Part shown: piece after piece, positions 1-9,832 of the stretch
Layout: every line of letters starts with the position of its first letter
Position numbering within the stretch: the first letter of the stretch is position 1
Assembly (NCBI GenBank): GCA_027485795.1
Contig: JAIXQK010000130.1
Coordinates: forward strand, 50,110-114,109
Direction of reading: 5' to 3'
DNA from: Oxalobacteraceae bacterium
GTDB lineage: Bacteria; Pseudomonadota; Gammaproteobacteria; Burkholderiales; Burkholderiaceae_D
DNA length: 64,000 nt
Made by a program: the position numbers and the translations under genes
Notes under the pieces: generated by a model
Databases searched by the model: none
Seen by the model: the letters and a program-made list of their open reading frames with translations, nothing else
What the model was told of the DNA's origin: nothing

Positions 1-722
1 CTGATGACACTGTCTCGAGCGGTCTGTCGCTCGAGAATCTCGTCAATTTGGTCATCGAAGGCGGCATCTAAAATGATAATCCTGCCCTCGATATTTATCT
101 CTTGCTGGTCACGATCGATACGTAGCCATAATTTGTGGGAGAGGCCACGCTCAGCCATGATCGCCTTTGAAGGCATCACTTCAGAAATGATTTTGTAGCG
201 CTTTAGAAAATACTGAATCTTATCGACGCTAACTTCTTTCGCCTCCAGCCTTGACGAAGCGGTGTCGTTGGTCTGGGAGCGAGATTCCTCCATCAGTTCA
301 AGGATTTCATGCGTCAGTTGTGACACATGCTCAGGGTTCACTTTGCAGTCGCGGAATACGCGCGACATGATCAGGATGATCTCCGAGAACTGCGAATCTG
401 GTAGCTGAATATCAGATGATGCGGATGGCGTGGCCGGTCGACGATAATCTAGCGCAGACTTTGGCGCCAGGTAGTTTCGATAGCGCTTTATATCCTGAAT
501 AATTGCGCTCTTCTTCGCGAGTACAAAATAATGCTTCACAAGATCGTTGCTACAAACTGCGTCATGGATCTGGTGAATAATGCTTTCGAACGTTGGGTCC
601 TGAAGATATGTGTTCAATAAAATGGTTGTCATCTGGCGTCGGCTTTCCCGATGAAGTGGATCATTAAATAATCGCGTGGTCGCTGAAGCCACAAGTTGAA
701 CGTAAGTTTCCAAAGCTGTCAT
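1..722 (-). CDS. hypothetical protein, C-terminus beyond left window edge
   Basis: Open minus-strand frame from ATG at 722 (MTALETYVQLVASATTRLFNDPLHRESRRQMTTILLNTYLQDPTFESI...) to the window edge with no stop; not in the ORF track because it is truncated. Confidence 0.7.
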   Translation of the reverse strand, partial: MTALETYVQLVASATTRLFNDPLHRESRRQMTTILLNTYLQDPTFESIIHQIHDAVCSNDLVKHYFVLAKKSAIIQDIKRYRNYLAPKSALDYRRPATPSASSDIQLPDSQFSEIILIMSRVFRDCKVNPEHVSQLTHEILELMEESRSQTNDTASSRLEAKEVSVDKIQYFLKRYKIISEVMPSKAIMAERGLSHKLWLRIDRDQQEINIEGRIIILDAAFDDQIDEILERQTARDSVI

Positions 723-928
723 TCCCTTTTGACTTGGATTACGGCTTTGTAATTTGCAGTGGCTTCGATGCCAATTTGAAAAATTAAGAGTTATTGTGAG
801 CAGCTGCCACTAGCTATGTGTTTTTATGATTCGGTTGATTGCAGTGACGCAACCGTTACTAAATTCACTTGAGCGGATTCCGATGATTACGGAACCTAGC
901 ATCGCACAAACTCTGGCATAAAAACCGC

Positions 929-1273
929 ATGGAAACCCGACAACTCGCACGTCTGCTAGGGGCCCTTTGCTTTGAAGAGCGATTGGAGATCATCGGCGCG
1001 CTTATCACGCCCGGTCATGATGGCTTGAGCACACAGCAGATGGCAGAAATGACTGGGCTGCCACATTCCTCGATACCCATTCATGTCGATTACATGGAAA
1101 GTACCGGTATGGTCTCGCTCCGCTACACCAGCACGGGTAAGGTTTACAGTGCCGATCTGGAGTTGCTCGAGAAGCTGTTCAATTTCATGAACCAGAACTA
1201 CGGTGCGGGCATGCGTCTGATGCACCGAACCCAAGCAGAGCGGATTGATGCGACGGAGGCTTTGCCTGACTGA
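929..1273 (+). CDS. ArsR-like winged-helix transcriptional regulator
   Basis: ARLLGALCFEERLEIIGALI...LSTQQMAEMTGLPHSSIPIHVDYMESTGMV: ArsR-type wHTH; 14 bp upstream of a response regulator. Confidence 0.7.
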   Translation: METRQLARLLGALCFEERLEIIGALITPGHDGLSTQQMAEMTGLPHSSIPIHVDYMESTGMVSLRYTSTGKVYSADLELLEKLFNFMNQNYGAGMRLMHRTQAERIDATEALPD

Positions 1274-1287
1274 TCCGACCCAAAACC

Positions 1288-1971
1288 ATGAAGATTCTTT
1301 TGATTGAAGACGAGGCAAAGATTGCCGATTTGGTTGTCGCCGGTTTCCGCAGCGCAGGTATGCAATACGAATGCTGCAGCGACGGCAACATCGCTTTAAG
1401 CAAAGCCTTATCGGATGGCTTTGACGCGATCGTTCTTGACCTGATGCTACCGGGGGTCAATGGGATTGATATCTTGCGTGCCGTGCGTGAGCGGGGAAAG
1501 CTTACTCCGGTTATCGTCTTGACTGCGAGAGCCGAGCTGCCGGATCGTTTGGCCGGTTTCAATGCTGGCGCCGATGATTATCTGCCTAAGCCTTTTTTTG
1601 TGGAAGAGTTGGTCGTGCGCGTTCGCGCGCTGGTTGCTCGCCAGCGCGGCCAGAACGATACGGTGATGCTACAGAGCGGACTGCAACTGAACCGAATCAG
1701 CCGTGAGGCTAATTGGGCCGGATGTGATGTCGTACTGAGCCAGCGCGAATTCATGCTAATTGAATATCTGATGCGAAGCCCAGGTCATATCTTTTCTCGC
1801 ACGCAGATTCTTATGCATGTATGGGGATTAGATTTTGACCCGAAGACGAATGTGGTCGATGTCTGCATACAGCGGGTCCGAAAAAAGCTTATCCCGACCC
1901 ATGGCCCTGATCCGAAGGATTTTCCGATTGAGGCGATTCGCGGCATCGGCTACCGCTTCAGGGAGATATAA
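1288..1971 (+). CDS. OmpR-family two-component response regulator
   Basis: Receiver domain (KILLIEDEAKIADLV, VLDLMLPGVNGIDIL, KPFFVEELVVRVRAL) plus C-terminal winged helix (NVVDVCIQRVRKKL...IRGIGYRF). Confidence 0.95.
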   Translation: MKILLIEDEAKIADLVVAGFRSAGMQYECCSDGNIALSKALSDGFDAIVLDLMLPGVNGIDILRAVRERGKLTPVIVLTARAELPDRLAGFNAGADDYLPKPFFVEELVVRVRALVARQRGQNDTVMLQSGLQLNRISREANWAGCDVVLSQREFMLIEYLMRSPGHIFSRTQILMHVWGLDFDPKTNVVDVCIQRVRKKLIPTHGPDPKDFPIEAIRGIGYRFREI

Positions 1972-2013
1972 ATTAGTACGCTCACTCGCTCGTTTTATGC
2001 CAAGGTTTTTCTG

Positions 2014-3375
2014 ATGTTCGTTGGCAGTATGTTGGTACTGTATACGTTCAATCAGGGCATGATTTTTCTGCTGGGTAACCCGGAAGCCAGGAAGATCTTT
2101 CATGAGCGCCATGTTGAGCAGAACCTGCAATGGAATTCGCGCGAATCACTCTCCACGGATGCCGGCGAACTCAAGCGAGAGTTACTTGGCACTATGCGCG
2201 GCGCCCATCCGGATGAGGTGATGGTGTTTACCCAGCCGCTCGGTACGCTACCTCCGGGCCAGTCAAACCAATTTCCGCTTCCCGCTGCTATTGGTGGGAG
2301 CCATGTCACCTTAGCTCCGGCAGACAAGTATTTCCCATTAATTTCATACGCGGTAGTCTACATCGACGATACGCATTGGGATGCGACGCGCCTGATCTCA
2401 TCCGATCAAATCGTCTTGAGCCTTGTGAATCAGGCCGCCAATGAGCGTGGTATCGAAGAGTTTCTGAACTTTCGCTCGCGCATGGTGCGCCAGATTGCGC
2501 CATTGAGTCTGCTGCTTGCAATCATTTGCGCAATCTTTCTGACCCGCCGCGTGCTGGCGCCGATCAAGCGAGTACAGAATTCATTGCATAGCTTAGACAA
2601 TCGGGATCTGAGCGTACGTATACCGGTGCGCGGCGAAGATAACGAATTTCGTGATTTCATCGCCAATTTCAACGGCATGCTCGAGCGATTAGAAAAGGGC
2701 TTTCAGCAGGCCTCTCGTTTTTCTAGCGATGCAGCGCACGAGTTACGAACGCCACTCACCATCATGCAGGGGTATACCGAGCGTGCGATCAATGAGGCAG
2801 TACCTGGATCGCGTTTGCAGATACAACTACGAATGATTTCCGATGAAATCGAGCGACTCACTTCCATCACCCATAAATTGTTATTGCTAGCACAGGCCGA
2901 TGCCGGTCGATTACGCATAGATTTTGAAGTCGTTAATGTCAGCGATTTGCTGGATGAAATGCGATCCGATCTCGGCCTGCTTGATCCGCCATTAGACTTG
3001 CGCGGAAAGGTCGATAAAGATCTCATTGTGCTGACCGACCGCGCGCTACTCCAGCAATTGCTGAATAATCTGTTTAGTAATGCGGTCAAATACAATGAGG
3101 CGGACGGATGGATTGATATTTCTGCCTGGAGCGAAGCCGGGCAGCTGCATGTTCTATTCTCGAACCCTAGTCAGCCCATCGATCCGGCATTCGTATCGAA
3201 GGTTTTTGATAGATTTTCTCGTGCCGATCTATCGCACAGCAGACAAATCGATGGTACAGGCCTTGGCCTTAGTCTTTGTAGGGAAATTGCATTGGCTAAT
3301 GGCGGCTCGCTAGACTTTCGCGTGCTGGGGCATACCCAGGTTATTGTTGAACTTTGCATGCCTGTTAATCGCTAG
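2014..3375 (+). CDS. sensor histidine kinase
   Basis: HAMP-like region, H-box SSDAAHELRTPLTIMQGYTE, N-box NNLFSNAVKYNEADGWI, G-box GTGLGLSLCREIALANGG; open frame extends back to 1972 (ISTLTRSFYAKVFL), so the true start may be upstream. Confidence 0.95.
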   Translation: MFVGSMLVLYTFNQGMIFLLGNPEARKIFHERHVEQNLQWNSRESLSTDAGELKRELLGTMRGAHPDEVMVFTQPLGTLPPGQSNQFPLPAAIGGSHVTLAPADKYFPLISYAVVYIDDTHWDATRLISSDQIVLSLVNQAANERGIEEFLNFRSRMVRQIAPLSLLLAIICAIFLTRRVLAPIKRVQNSLHSLDNRDLSVRIPVRGEDNEFRDFIANFNGMLERLEKGFQQASRFSSDAAHELRTPLTIMQGYTERAINEAVPGSRLQIQLRMISDEIERLTSITHKLLLLAQADAGRLRIDFEVVNVSDLLDEMRSDLGLLDPPLDLRGKVDKDLIVLTDRALLQQLLNNLFSNAVKYNEADGWIDISAWSEAGQLHVLFSNPSQPIDPAFVSKVFDRFSRADLSHSRQIDGTGLGLSLCREIALANGGSLDFRVLGHTQVIVELCMPVNR

Positions 3376-3628
3376 GCATCTTCACTTATCGCGTTTATTC
3401 CCGTTGGATTCCTTAATCCGCACAAGATCAGCAGCGGAAGCCCAAATAAAAGCTTTTAGTCCGAATGTAGCGTGGGAGCTAGGTAGGTTAGCTTGGCGCG
3501 AGTGTGTAGGTAAAAATCTAAAGTTATATGTAAAAAAATCGATTTGACCGATGAGTGGCCCGCTCCTATGATCTACGCCGAAAGGAAAGAGCGCAGCAAA
3601 ATTTTCTCGAGCGCTCGCACTGATCATC

Positions 3629-4468
3629 GTGAAATACAGCGGACAACGAATTGCATTTCTCACTCAACACGGCAAGGAAGCTTTGTTGGGTCCGCTGTTC
3701 TCCGAAAAACTAGCTTGCACGCTGGTGCGCGCAACCGGATTTGATACGGACCAGCTAGGGACTTTCACGCGCGATGCGCCGCGTCCCGGCACACAGTTGG
3801 CAGCTGCGCGATTCAAAGCCAATAAAGGAATGGAACTCACCGGTCTTTCCATGGGTATCGGTAGCGAGGGCGCGTTTGGTACAGACCCTGTCGGTGGGAT
3901 CATGCCCTGGAACACTGAGGTCATCGTCTGGGTCGATGTAACTCTTGGCATTGAAATCGTCGGCATCGCGCAGGGGCCCGGTGGCGGACTGCAACGCTTT
4001 ATTCACAATGAAGACGAGTTACGGCAATTTGCTGACGATGCACATTTTCCTTCGCATGGCTTGGTTCTGCGGCCCGATCGAGAAGATGATCCGCGTATCC
4101 ACAAGGGGTTCGCTGATTGGCCAGCACTACTCGCGGGGTTTAATGAGTTGTTAGCGCAATCCGCCAAGGCTCGCGTTTTTGCCGAGGTAGATCAGCGTGC
4201 ACATATGAATCCGTCGCGACAGCGGATGATTGTTCAAGCGGCAGAAGACTTAATCGCAAAGATCTCATCAAGTTGCCCTAGCTGCGACACCCCGGGATTT
4301 TGGTTAAAAGAGCGTGTATCAGGCTTGCCGTGCGGACTGTGCCATCAGCCAACGCGTTTGCCGCTTGCATTTGTCTGGCGTTGTGATGTCTGTACCCATT
4401 CGGACGAAAGGCGCGAACCACCGGACAAGACGGCAGACCCTTCACGCTGCGACTACTGTAATCCTTGA
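3629..4468 (+). CDS. DUF6671-like hypothetical protein with C-terminal cysteine cluster
   Basis: 279 aa; CPSCDTPGFW...GLPCGLCHQPT...WRCDVCTHSDER...CDYCNP resembles zinc-ribbon-like Cys pairs; family name from recall. Confidence 0.6.
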   Translation: MKYSGQRIAFLTQHGKEALLGPLFSEKLACTLVRATGFDTDQLGTFTRDAPRPGTQLAAARFKANKGMELTGLSMGIGSEGAFGTDPVGGIMPWNTEVIVWVDVTLGIEIVGIAQGPGGGLQRFIHNEDELRQFADDAHFPSHGLVLRPDREDDPRIHKGFADWPALLAGFNELLAQSAKARVFAEVDQRAHMNPSRQRMIVQAAEDLIAKISSSCPSCDTPGFWLKERVSGLPCGLCHQPTRLPLAFVWRCDVCTHSDERREPPDKTADPSRCDYCNP

Positions 4469-4531
4469 ATGCACAAGCGATGGCGAATGCATTCAGATCT
4501 ACAGTTCACAGTTAATTCATCTAGCGCTGGT

Positions 4532-5548
4532 TCACCAGCGGCGAGCAATCTTCACCGCAGTTGCTGAGCCAGAGCCAACGAGCGCGCACCAGGCGCGCAA
4601 CATCCAGGAGGCGGGCGCTCCAGCTAATTCAGCCGCCTCATCGCGGTGGTGACATTCATCTGCCTGGCAGCGTTTGAGCAGTTCGAGCAGCCCATCAGGC
4701 CCGCCATACTGATTCAAGTAGTCGATTTGTTGTTGATAGTGTTGATCGACGAAAGTTTCAACGGCGGCAATCGTGGCGTATACGGCGCGTGGGCCAAACA
4801 GCGCGGGTAATGCACCCGTCAGCCAGCCAGCGATACGCCAAGGGCCGAGCAGGCGGCTCTGAAGCGGCAGCGGCAACCAAGCCTCAATCAGACGTAAATG
4901 CTCTGACTCGGTCTCGCCATGACTCTGTACGAATGAGACGAGCTCGGGATAGCCGCGTCGTGTTGCGACAGCCACAATGCCGCGATAGATGTAAACAGCA
5001 CCGGTTTCTCCTGCGTGATCCGAGCGCAACTCTCGCAAGAGATGTAGCGGTAAGGTGGTTGCGACATTCGAAGTACCATTGGTTGTGTTTTGAAGCGTAT
5101 TCTCTGCCGGTCCGTTCGTAGGAGTGTTCGCTGTGACGGGTGCTGGACGTGATGTCTTCTCCAGATGGACGGCGATACGCTGCATAGTAGGGCGAACGCG
5201 TAAAAATCCCCGGTAGGCCACCTCGAACAGGAGAGGCATGCCTGGTAGCTGGGCGATACGTGCTAGCCACCGCCAGCCGGGCAAGCGTTGCCACATGGCG
5301 ATAAAGGCTGCTGCGCCATCCAAGCGAGAGCCATCGGTGCGTTCAACATGAAATCGTGCAAGCAGTTGGGCGCGATCATGGGCATAGGTGGGACCAGCTG
5401 AGGCAGCGTCGCTAACGTCAACAAAACATAAGGCGCTTTCCTGATGCTTTTCAGCGAGGCCTTTTACATGGGCGATCTCTCTGCGGCACAGGGGGCACCC
5501 GCCATCAAATAGCACTTTTAATGTTTCAGGGGATTCAGCAGATTTCAA
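4532..5548 (-). CDS. fusion: DCC-family thiol-disulfide oxidoreductase + COQ7-type demethoxyubiquinone hydroxylase
   Basis: N-terminal LFDGGCPLCRREIAH (DCC) and C-terminal di-iron motifs LRSDHAGETGAVYIYRG, HGETESEHL, AAVETFVDQHY, DECHHRDEA. Confidence 0.88.
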   Translation of the reverse strand: MKSAESPETLKVLFDGGCPLCRREIAHVKGLAEKHQESALCFVDVSDAASAGPTYAHDRAQLLARFHVERTDGSRLDGAAAFIAMWQRLPGWRWLARIAQLPGMPLLFEVAYRGFLRVRPTMQRIAVHLEKTSRPAPVTANTPTNGPAENTLQNTTNGTSNVATTLPLHLLRELRSDHAGETGAVYIYRGIVAVATRRGYPELVSFVQSHGETESEHLRLIEAWLPLPLQSRLLGPWRIAGWLTGALPALFGPRAVYATIAAVETFVDQHYQQQIDYLNQYGGPDGLLELLKRCQADECHHRDEAAELAGAPASWMLRAWCALVGSGSATAVKIARRW

Positions 5549-5575
5549 GGCGGGGATGTCGGTAAAAACACCGAC

Positions 5576-6187
5576 CTATTTCAAGTTGAACCAGCGATTG
5601 GTAAGTACATCGATCTTCGACCACCAGTTCTTTTCATTTTGGATATTAAGCAAAATTTCATTCCGTATCTGGTAGTCGTAGTGCGATAGTGTACGTTTTC
5701 TTTCCGCCTGCGAGCTGTTGATGTTCTGGAGGTTTTGAAAATTGGTATCTTTCGAGTGCATATTGGCTTCCATCTCTAGAATGGCGTGCAAGAAGCTGAT
5801 CTCGAGCCCAATCCCGGCCCAGTCGCGTTCGGCAACGGCACTTTGCTGCTGTAGGCCTGACCTCTGAGTAATGTTCGCATTTTTTTGGCTATCGATCAGT
5901 ACAACAACTACCGCCAAAACCACCAAAGATCCGAGCCAGAGCAAACGTCCATCGGTATTTGCTACGATCACAAAGATCGAGCAAAAAAGAGAGAGAAATA
6001 TAGCCCGAACGGTTGTCGAGAAAAGCGTCAGCTGAGCGATCAAGCGATCAAGACCTTGTATGTCATGAGAAAGCCTTGAGGCGAGTTCCTTGGTTGCCTT
6101 TGCCAGTTGCAGCCGACGGTTGTACTCGACCCGCTCGGCCTCATTAAGCGTCGCGACTTTATCGACTAGATCATCGAGCGAGCTCAT
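5576..6187 (-). CDS. DUF2721-like membrane protein
   Basis: 203 aa with central hydrophobic pair (AIFLSLFCSIFVIVANTDGRLLWLGSLVVLAVVVVLID). Confidence 0.5.
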   Translation of the reverse strand: MSSLDDLVDKVATLNEAERVEYNRRLQLAKATKELASRLSHDIQGLDRLIAQLTLFSTTVRAIFLSLFCSIFVIVANTDGRLLWLGSLVVLAVVVVLIDSQKNANITQRSGLQQQSAVAERDWAGIGLEISFLHAILEMEANMHSKDTNFQNLQNINSSQAERKRTLSHYDYQIRNEILLNIQNEKNWWSKIDVLTNRWFNLK

Positions 6188-6196
6188 AGGATTGAC

Positions 6197-7222
6197 TCAA
6201 GTCCACTGTTGGCAAGTATTCTGGCGTGTCTCAGAAGGTAACTCGCCGAAGAGTTTACGGTATTCTGCCGAAAAGCGTGGTAGGTGACAGAAGCCCCAAC
6301 GCCCAGCAATATCCTGCACAGACACCGTGCCGCCTTGCTTTCTCAAATCCCGCCTTGCACCGTTGAGTCGCATTGAGCGCAAGTACGTTAATGGGCTACT
6401 GCCGACCACCTCGGTAAAGGAATAGTTCAATACGCGACGGCCGACATTAAACTTCAAACATATTTCTGAAATACTCGGCGGGTCATCTTGTCGTGACATA
6501 GCCCAATCGATTATTGACCGTACGAGATAGCTGCGTGATCGAAAGCAGCGGCTAGGCTCATCTACAGGTCTAGATGATCTGATTGCAGACATGGTCGTCG
6601 TTAAAACAGCTGACTTGAGAATGCGCTGTACTTGAAGATGATCCAGACGCGCTGAGCTGAGCATCTCAGAACTCACGATTGATGACAGACAATACTTCAG
6701 CGCATCCATCGTGCCGGGTAATGGTTTGATCAAAATCGAATTCGACATGCTAGCGGTATCGATATTCTCCAGCGCGAGTAGCTGTAGTAATTCGAGCCTG
6801 GGAATGGTGACGGCCAGAACATCAAACCGCTTTGGTGTAACCAGGTTGAAGCCTTGACTGCCGTTGAAAGCAATTAAATCCTGCGGGCCGAATTGCTTCC
6901 CATTAAAGAGTCCTGATCCATCCATGTTGACTGGCATGCCGATGACGAAGCAATCGTCTACCGGACTACCTTGCTGGAATACCGAACGATTGGTGGATTC
7001 CCGAAAAACTTGAATACCCGAGAAGCCAACATCAATCAGCTCGCCGCTAAATGTCCCGGCCTCGAGTTGGCTATAGGTTTGCTCCCAGTCTGAGAGGCAA
7101 GCTGCATGGTGCTCAGAATCTCGCGTGGAAACTTGGTGGTGCCGATAGCCCGAGTCAAGCAGAGGCATCCGGCCATCGACCGAGCGCTGGTCGAACGTAG
7201 TGGGGCTAAAAGGGGTCGACAT
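6197..7222 (-). CDS. AraC-family transcriptional regulator
   Basis: C-terminal HTH ISEICLKFNVGRRVLNYSFTEVVGSSPLTYLRSMRLNGARRDL...VQDIAGRWGFCHLPRFSAEYRKLFGELPSETR; divergent from aauB. Confidence 0.92.
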   Translation of the reverse strand: MSTPFSPTTFDQRSVDGRMPLLDSGYRHHQVSTRDSEHHAACLSDWEQTYSQLEAGTFSGELIDVGFSGIQVFRESTNRSVFQQGSPVDDCFVIGMPVNMDGSGLFNGKQFGPQDLIAFNGSQGFNLVTPKRFDVLAVTIPRLELLQLLALENIDTASMSNSILIKPLPGTMDALKYCLSSIVSSEMLSSARLDHLQVQRILKSAVLTTTMSAIRSSRPVDEPSRCFRSRSYLVRSIIDWAMSRQDDPPSISEICLKFNVGRRVLNYSFTEVVGSSPLTYLRSMRLNGARRDLRKQGGTVSVQDIAGRWGFCHLPRFSAEYRKLFGELPSETRQNTCQQWT

Positions 7223-7342
7223 GTTTTTTTGTTATTTTCTATCTGACGCTTTTGATCCACATTACCAGTGAATCCCCGGGGCGGTAAGCCCCCCAATAAA
7301 AAAATATCGAATATTTAATTTTTAGGCCTGCTTGACATGAAG

Positions 7343-7389
7343 TCTGGCAGTTTCGGGCAGTTTCGGGCAGTTTTGGGCCGTTCCGGGGC
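7343..7389. repeat. 10-bp tandem repeats in the AraC/aauB intergenic region
   Basis: tctggcagtt tcgggcagtt tcgggcagtt ttgggccgtt ccggggcga: four units at exact 10-bp spacing plus a degenerate unit. Confidence 0.7.
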
Positions 7390-7507
7390 GAATTCGTTTC
7401 CGATTTCGGATAACACCCGGGAGGTTCATTCTGCAAGACTGTGCGAAAAAGAAACTTGGCCACCATGGCGGCGGCGAAGGGTTTTCATCAAGAGGAGGCG
7501 AAAGGTC

Positions 7508-8656
7508 GTGAAGCGAACAACTTGGCTTTTTCAATTTTTGATGATGCTGGGCAGCGTAGCGATACCCGCCCATGCCGAACTTGGCATAGAGACGGTGACG
7601 ACGCTAGAGCGCTTGCCCACAGCTCACCCTTACCGGTTGTATTACACCGATGTCGCGCTGCCACATCTACCTGATGGCAAGCTGGTCATCATTGATGGGC
7701 GAAGCATGAAGGTGGAGGGCATGGTATCCACCGGATCCTTCGCGCAAACAACGGTATCTCCCGATCGCAGCGAAATCTATGTCGCCACGACCTACTACGC
7801 CAAGCTGAACCGCGGCCAACGCTTTGAAGAAATTCTGGTGTATGACGCCAGCACACTGGCACTCAAGGCAGAGATTCCATACCCAGCACGTCACTCGCAG
7901 TCATTGCCTTATCTGGCGACTTTGCGAACCTCGGCGGATGGACGTTTCATCTATGTGCAGAATGCCAGCCCGGCAACATCGATAGGCATCGTTGACCGCC
8001 AACTCGGGAAAATGGTCAATGAAATTCAAACGCCAGGTTGCTTTGGCTTGTACCCCGCTCAGAATGCGCTCCGGGTTGCCACGTTGTGCGGTGACGGCAC
8101 GATGCTGACAATCTCTCTCAGCGATGACGGCATGCCAACTGACAAGCAGAAAAGCCCTGAGTTTTTCGATCCTACGGATGACGCATTATTCGTCGCGCCG
8201 GCCCAGGACGGCGATGTCTATTATTTCCCGTCATTCAAGGGCGATATCGTCACGGTGAACGTCGGTGGTGAGGTCGCCAAGCCGACCGACCGCTGGTCGA
8301 TGGCATCGGCGAGCGAGAAACGACGGGGTTGGCGTCCATCGGGATTCCAGCCGATTGCGCTACACGTAGACAGCGGGACTTTGTATGCGGGAGTTCACAG
8401 CAAAGGCTACGAGGGAAGCCACAAAGATCCTATGCAGGAAATCTGGGTGTTTGACGTCAAGACGAAAAAACGCGTTGCACGCAGCAAGACGCCCGCGGCC
8501 TTTGGTTTGGCGGTGAGCAAGGGTGCAGCGCCAAGGCTATTCGCATACAACACCGAGCATTCATCGATCATCGCGTTTGATGGCTTGCGCAAGCTGAAGA
8601 AGGTGGCTGAAAAAGCGGGCTTCGGCGATACACCATCGCAGTTGGAAACACAGTAG
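7508..8656 (+). CDS. aauB: aromatic amine dehydrogenase heavy (beta) chain
   Basis: GTG start then signal peptide (VKRTTWLFQFLMMLGSVAIPAHA); amine dehydrogenase heavy-chain propeller features; followed by MauE/MauD/light-chain homologues. Confidence 0.88.
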   Translation: MKRTTWLFQFLMMLGSVAIPAHAELGIETVTTLERLPTAHPYRLYYTDVALPHLPDGKLVIIDGRSMKVEGMVSTGSFAQTTVSPDRSEIYVATTYYAKLNRGQRFEEILVYDASTLALKAEIPYPARHSQSLPYLATLRTSADGRFIYVQNASPATSIGIVDRQLGKMVNEIQTPGCFGLYPAQNALRVATLCGDGTMLTISLSDDGMPTDKQKSPEFFDPTDDALFVAPAQDGDVYYFPSFKGDIVTVNVGGEVAKPTDRWSMASASEKRRGWRPSGFQPIALHVDSGTLYAGVHSKGYEGSHKDPMQEIWVFDVKTKKRVARSKTPAAFGLAVSKGAAPRLFAYNTEHSSIIAFDGLRKLKKVAEKAGFGDTPSQLETQ

Positions 8657-8661
8657 CCATT

Positions 8662-9207
8662 ATGCTGACCGACTTTATCCTTGATCCAGTCATCACGCGA
8701 GCCTTCGCATCGATGCTCGCGGTGATCTTGCTCGTCGGTGGCTGGCAAAAGCTCCGCGATATTGACATCTTTGCTGCTGCGATCGAAAACTATCGTTTGC
8801 TGCCATTTAGTTTGGTTCGGCCAGTTTCTTGGTTGGTACCAACGGTCGAGATCGTGGCGGGCATTGCGCTGCTATTCCCAGACAGCTGCGAGGTGGGTGC
8901 CTCACTCGCTGCGGCGATTTTGCTTGTGGTGACGGCGGCAGTGGCCATCAATCTGGCGCGTGGAATTCGTGATATTGATTGTGGCTGCGGCGGGTCGTCG
9001 AATCAGACGATCTCTTGGGCGCTGGTGGCGAGGAATCTCGTATTAGTCCTGCTAACCATACCAGCCGCTCAGCAAGGCGCGAGCCGATTATTGTATTGGG
9101 GTGATTACTTCACTTTAGCAGCCGGGGTAGTTGCACTAGTGGGTTTGTATTTATGTACGAATCAGTTACTCAATAATTCAACGAGTCCGTTGATCAACCG
9201 ACACTGA
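8662..9207 (+). CDS. aauE: methylamine/aromatic amine utilization membrane protein MauE-like
   Basis: DoxX/MauE-like membrane protein; GIRDIDCGCGGSSNQTISWALVARN motif; position in cluster. Confidence 0.88.
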   Translation: MLTDFILDPVITRAFASMLAVILLVGGWQKLRDIDIFAAAIENYRLLPFSLVRPVSWLVPTVEIVAGIALLFPDSCEVGASLAAAILLVVTAAVAINLARGIRDIDCGCGGSSNQTISWALVARNLVLVLLTIPAAQQGASRLLYWGDYFTLAAGVVALVGLYLCTNQLLNNSTSPLINRH

Positions 9208-9216
9208 GGGAAAGCG

Positions 9217-9807
9217 ATGAACGACGCTTTGCTAATTTCAAATGTTTTTCTTTGGCTGGTTGTGCTTGCGTTACTGCTCGTTGTTTGGGCATTGGCCAGG
9301 CAGATTGGTGTTTTGTATGAGCGTGTAGCCCCGATGGGTGCACTGATGATCGATCAGGGTCCCAAGGTCGGTGACGCTGCACCCTCATTCTCCTTAACAT
9401 CTATTGGTGGCGGGGCCGTGTCGATTGGTGGGCAACTAGGTCGTGGCCAGTTGCTGTTTTTCTTGTCACCTACCTGCCCAGTGTGTAAAAAGCTTTTGCC
9501 TGTTATCCGTTCAATCGCCACTAGCGAAAAAGCGTGGCTCGATATTGTGCTGGCAAGTGACGGCGAATTGCCGCAGCATAAAGCGTTCTACGAGAAGGCG
9601 GATCTGAGTGCATTCCCCTATGTGTTATCGACCGAGTTGGGGATGACTTATCAAATTTCCAAATTGCCTTATGCGGTACTGATTGACGAGCATGGGGCAA
9701 TACGTGGTAAAGGCCTGGTGAACTCAAGGGAGCAACTTGAGAGTTTATTTGTGGCGAAGGAAACGGGTGTCGCCTCTATTCAAGAATTTATTAATCAGCG
9801 TGCCTGA
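9217..9807 (+). CDS. aauD: amine dehydrogenase accessory protein MauD-like, thioredoxin fold
   Basis: N-terminal TM anchor, FFLSPTCPVCKKLLPVIRSIA (CPVC). Confidence 0.9.
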   Translation: MNDALLISNVFLWLVVLALLLVVWALARQIGVLYERVAPMGALMIDQGPKVGDAAPSFSLTSIGGGAVSIGGQLGRGQLLFFLSPTCPVCKKLLPVIRSIATSEKAWLDIVLASDGELPQHKAFYEKADLSAFPYVLSTELGMTYQISKLPYAVLIDEHGAIRGKGLVNSREQLESLFVAKETGVASIQEFINQRA

Positions 9808-9832
9808 CTAACTCAGCTCATTCAATAGGAGT

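Noticed and set aside
956-1562. Minus-strand ORFs opposite the ArsR-like and response regulator genes
   Set aside because: Antisense to confidently assigned plus-strand genes, with no recognisable domain; shadow ORFs.
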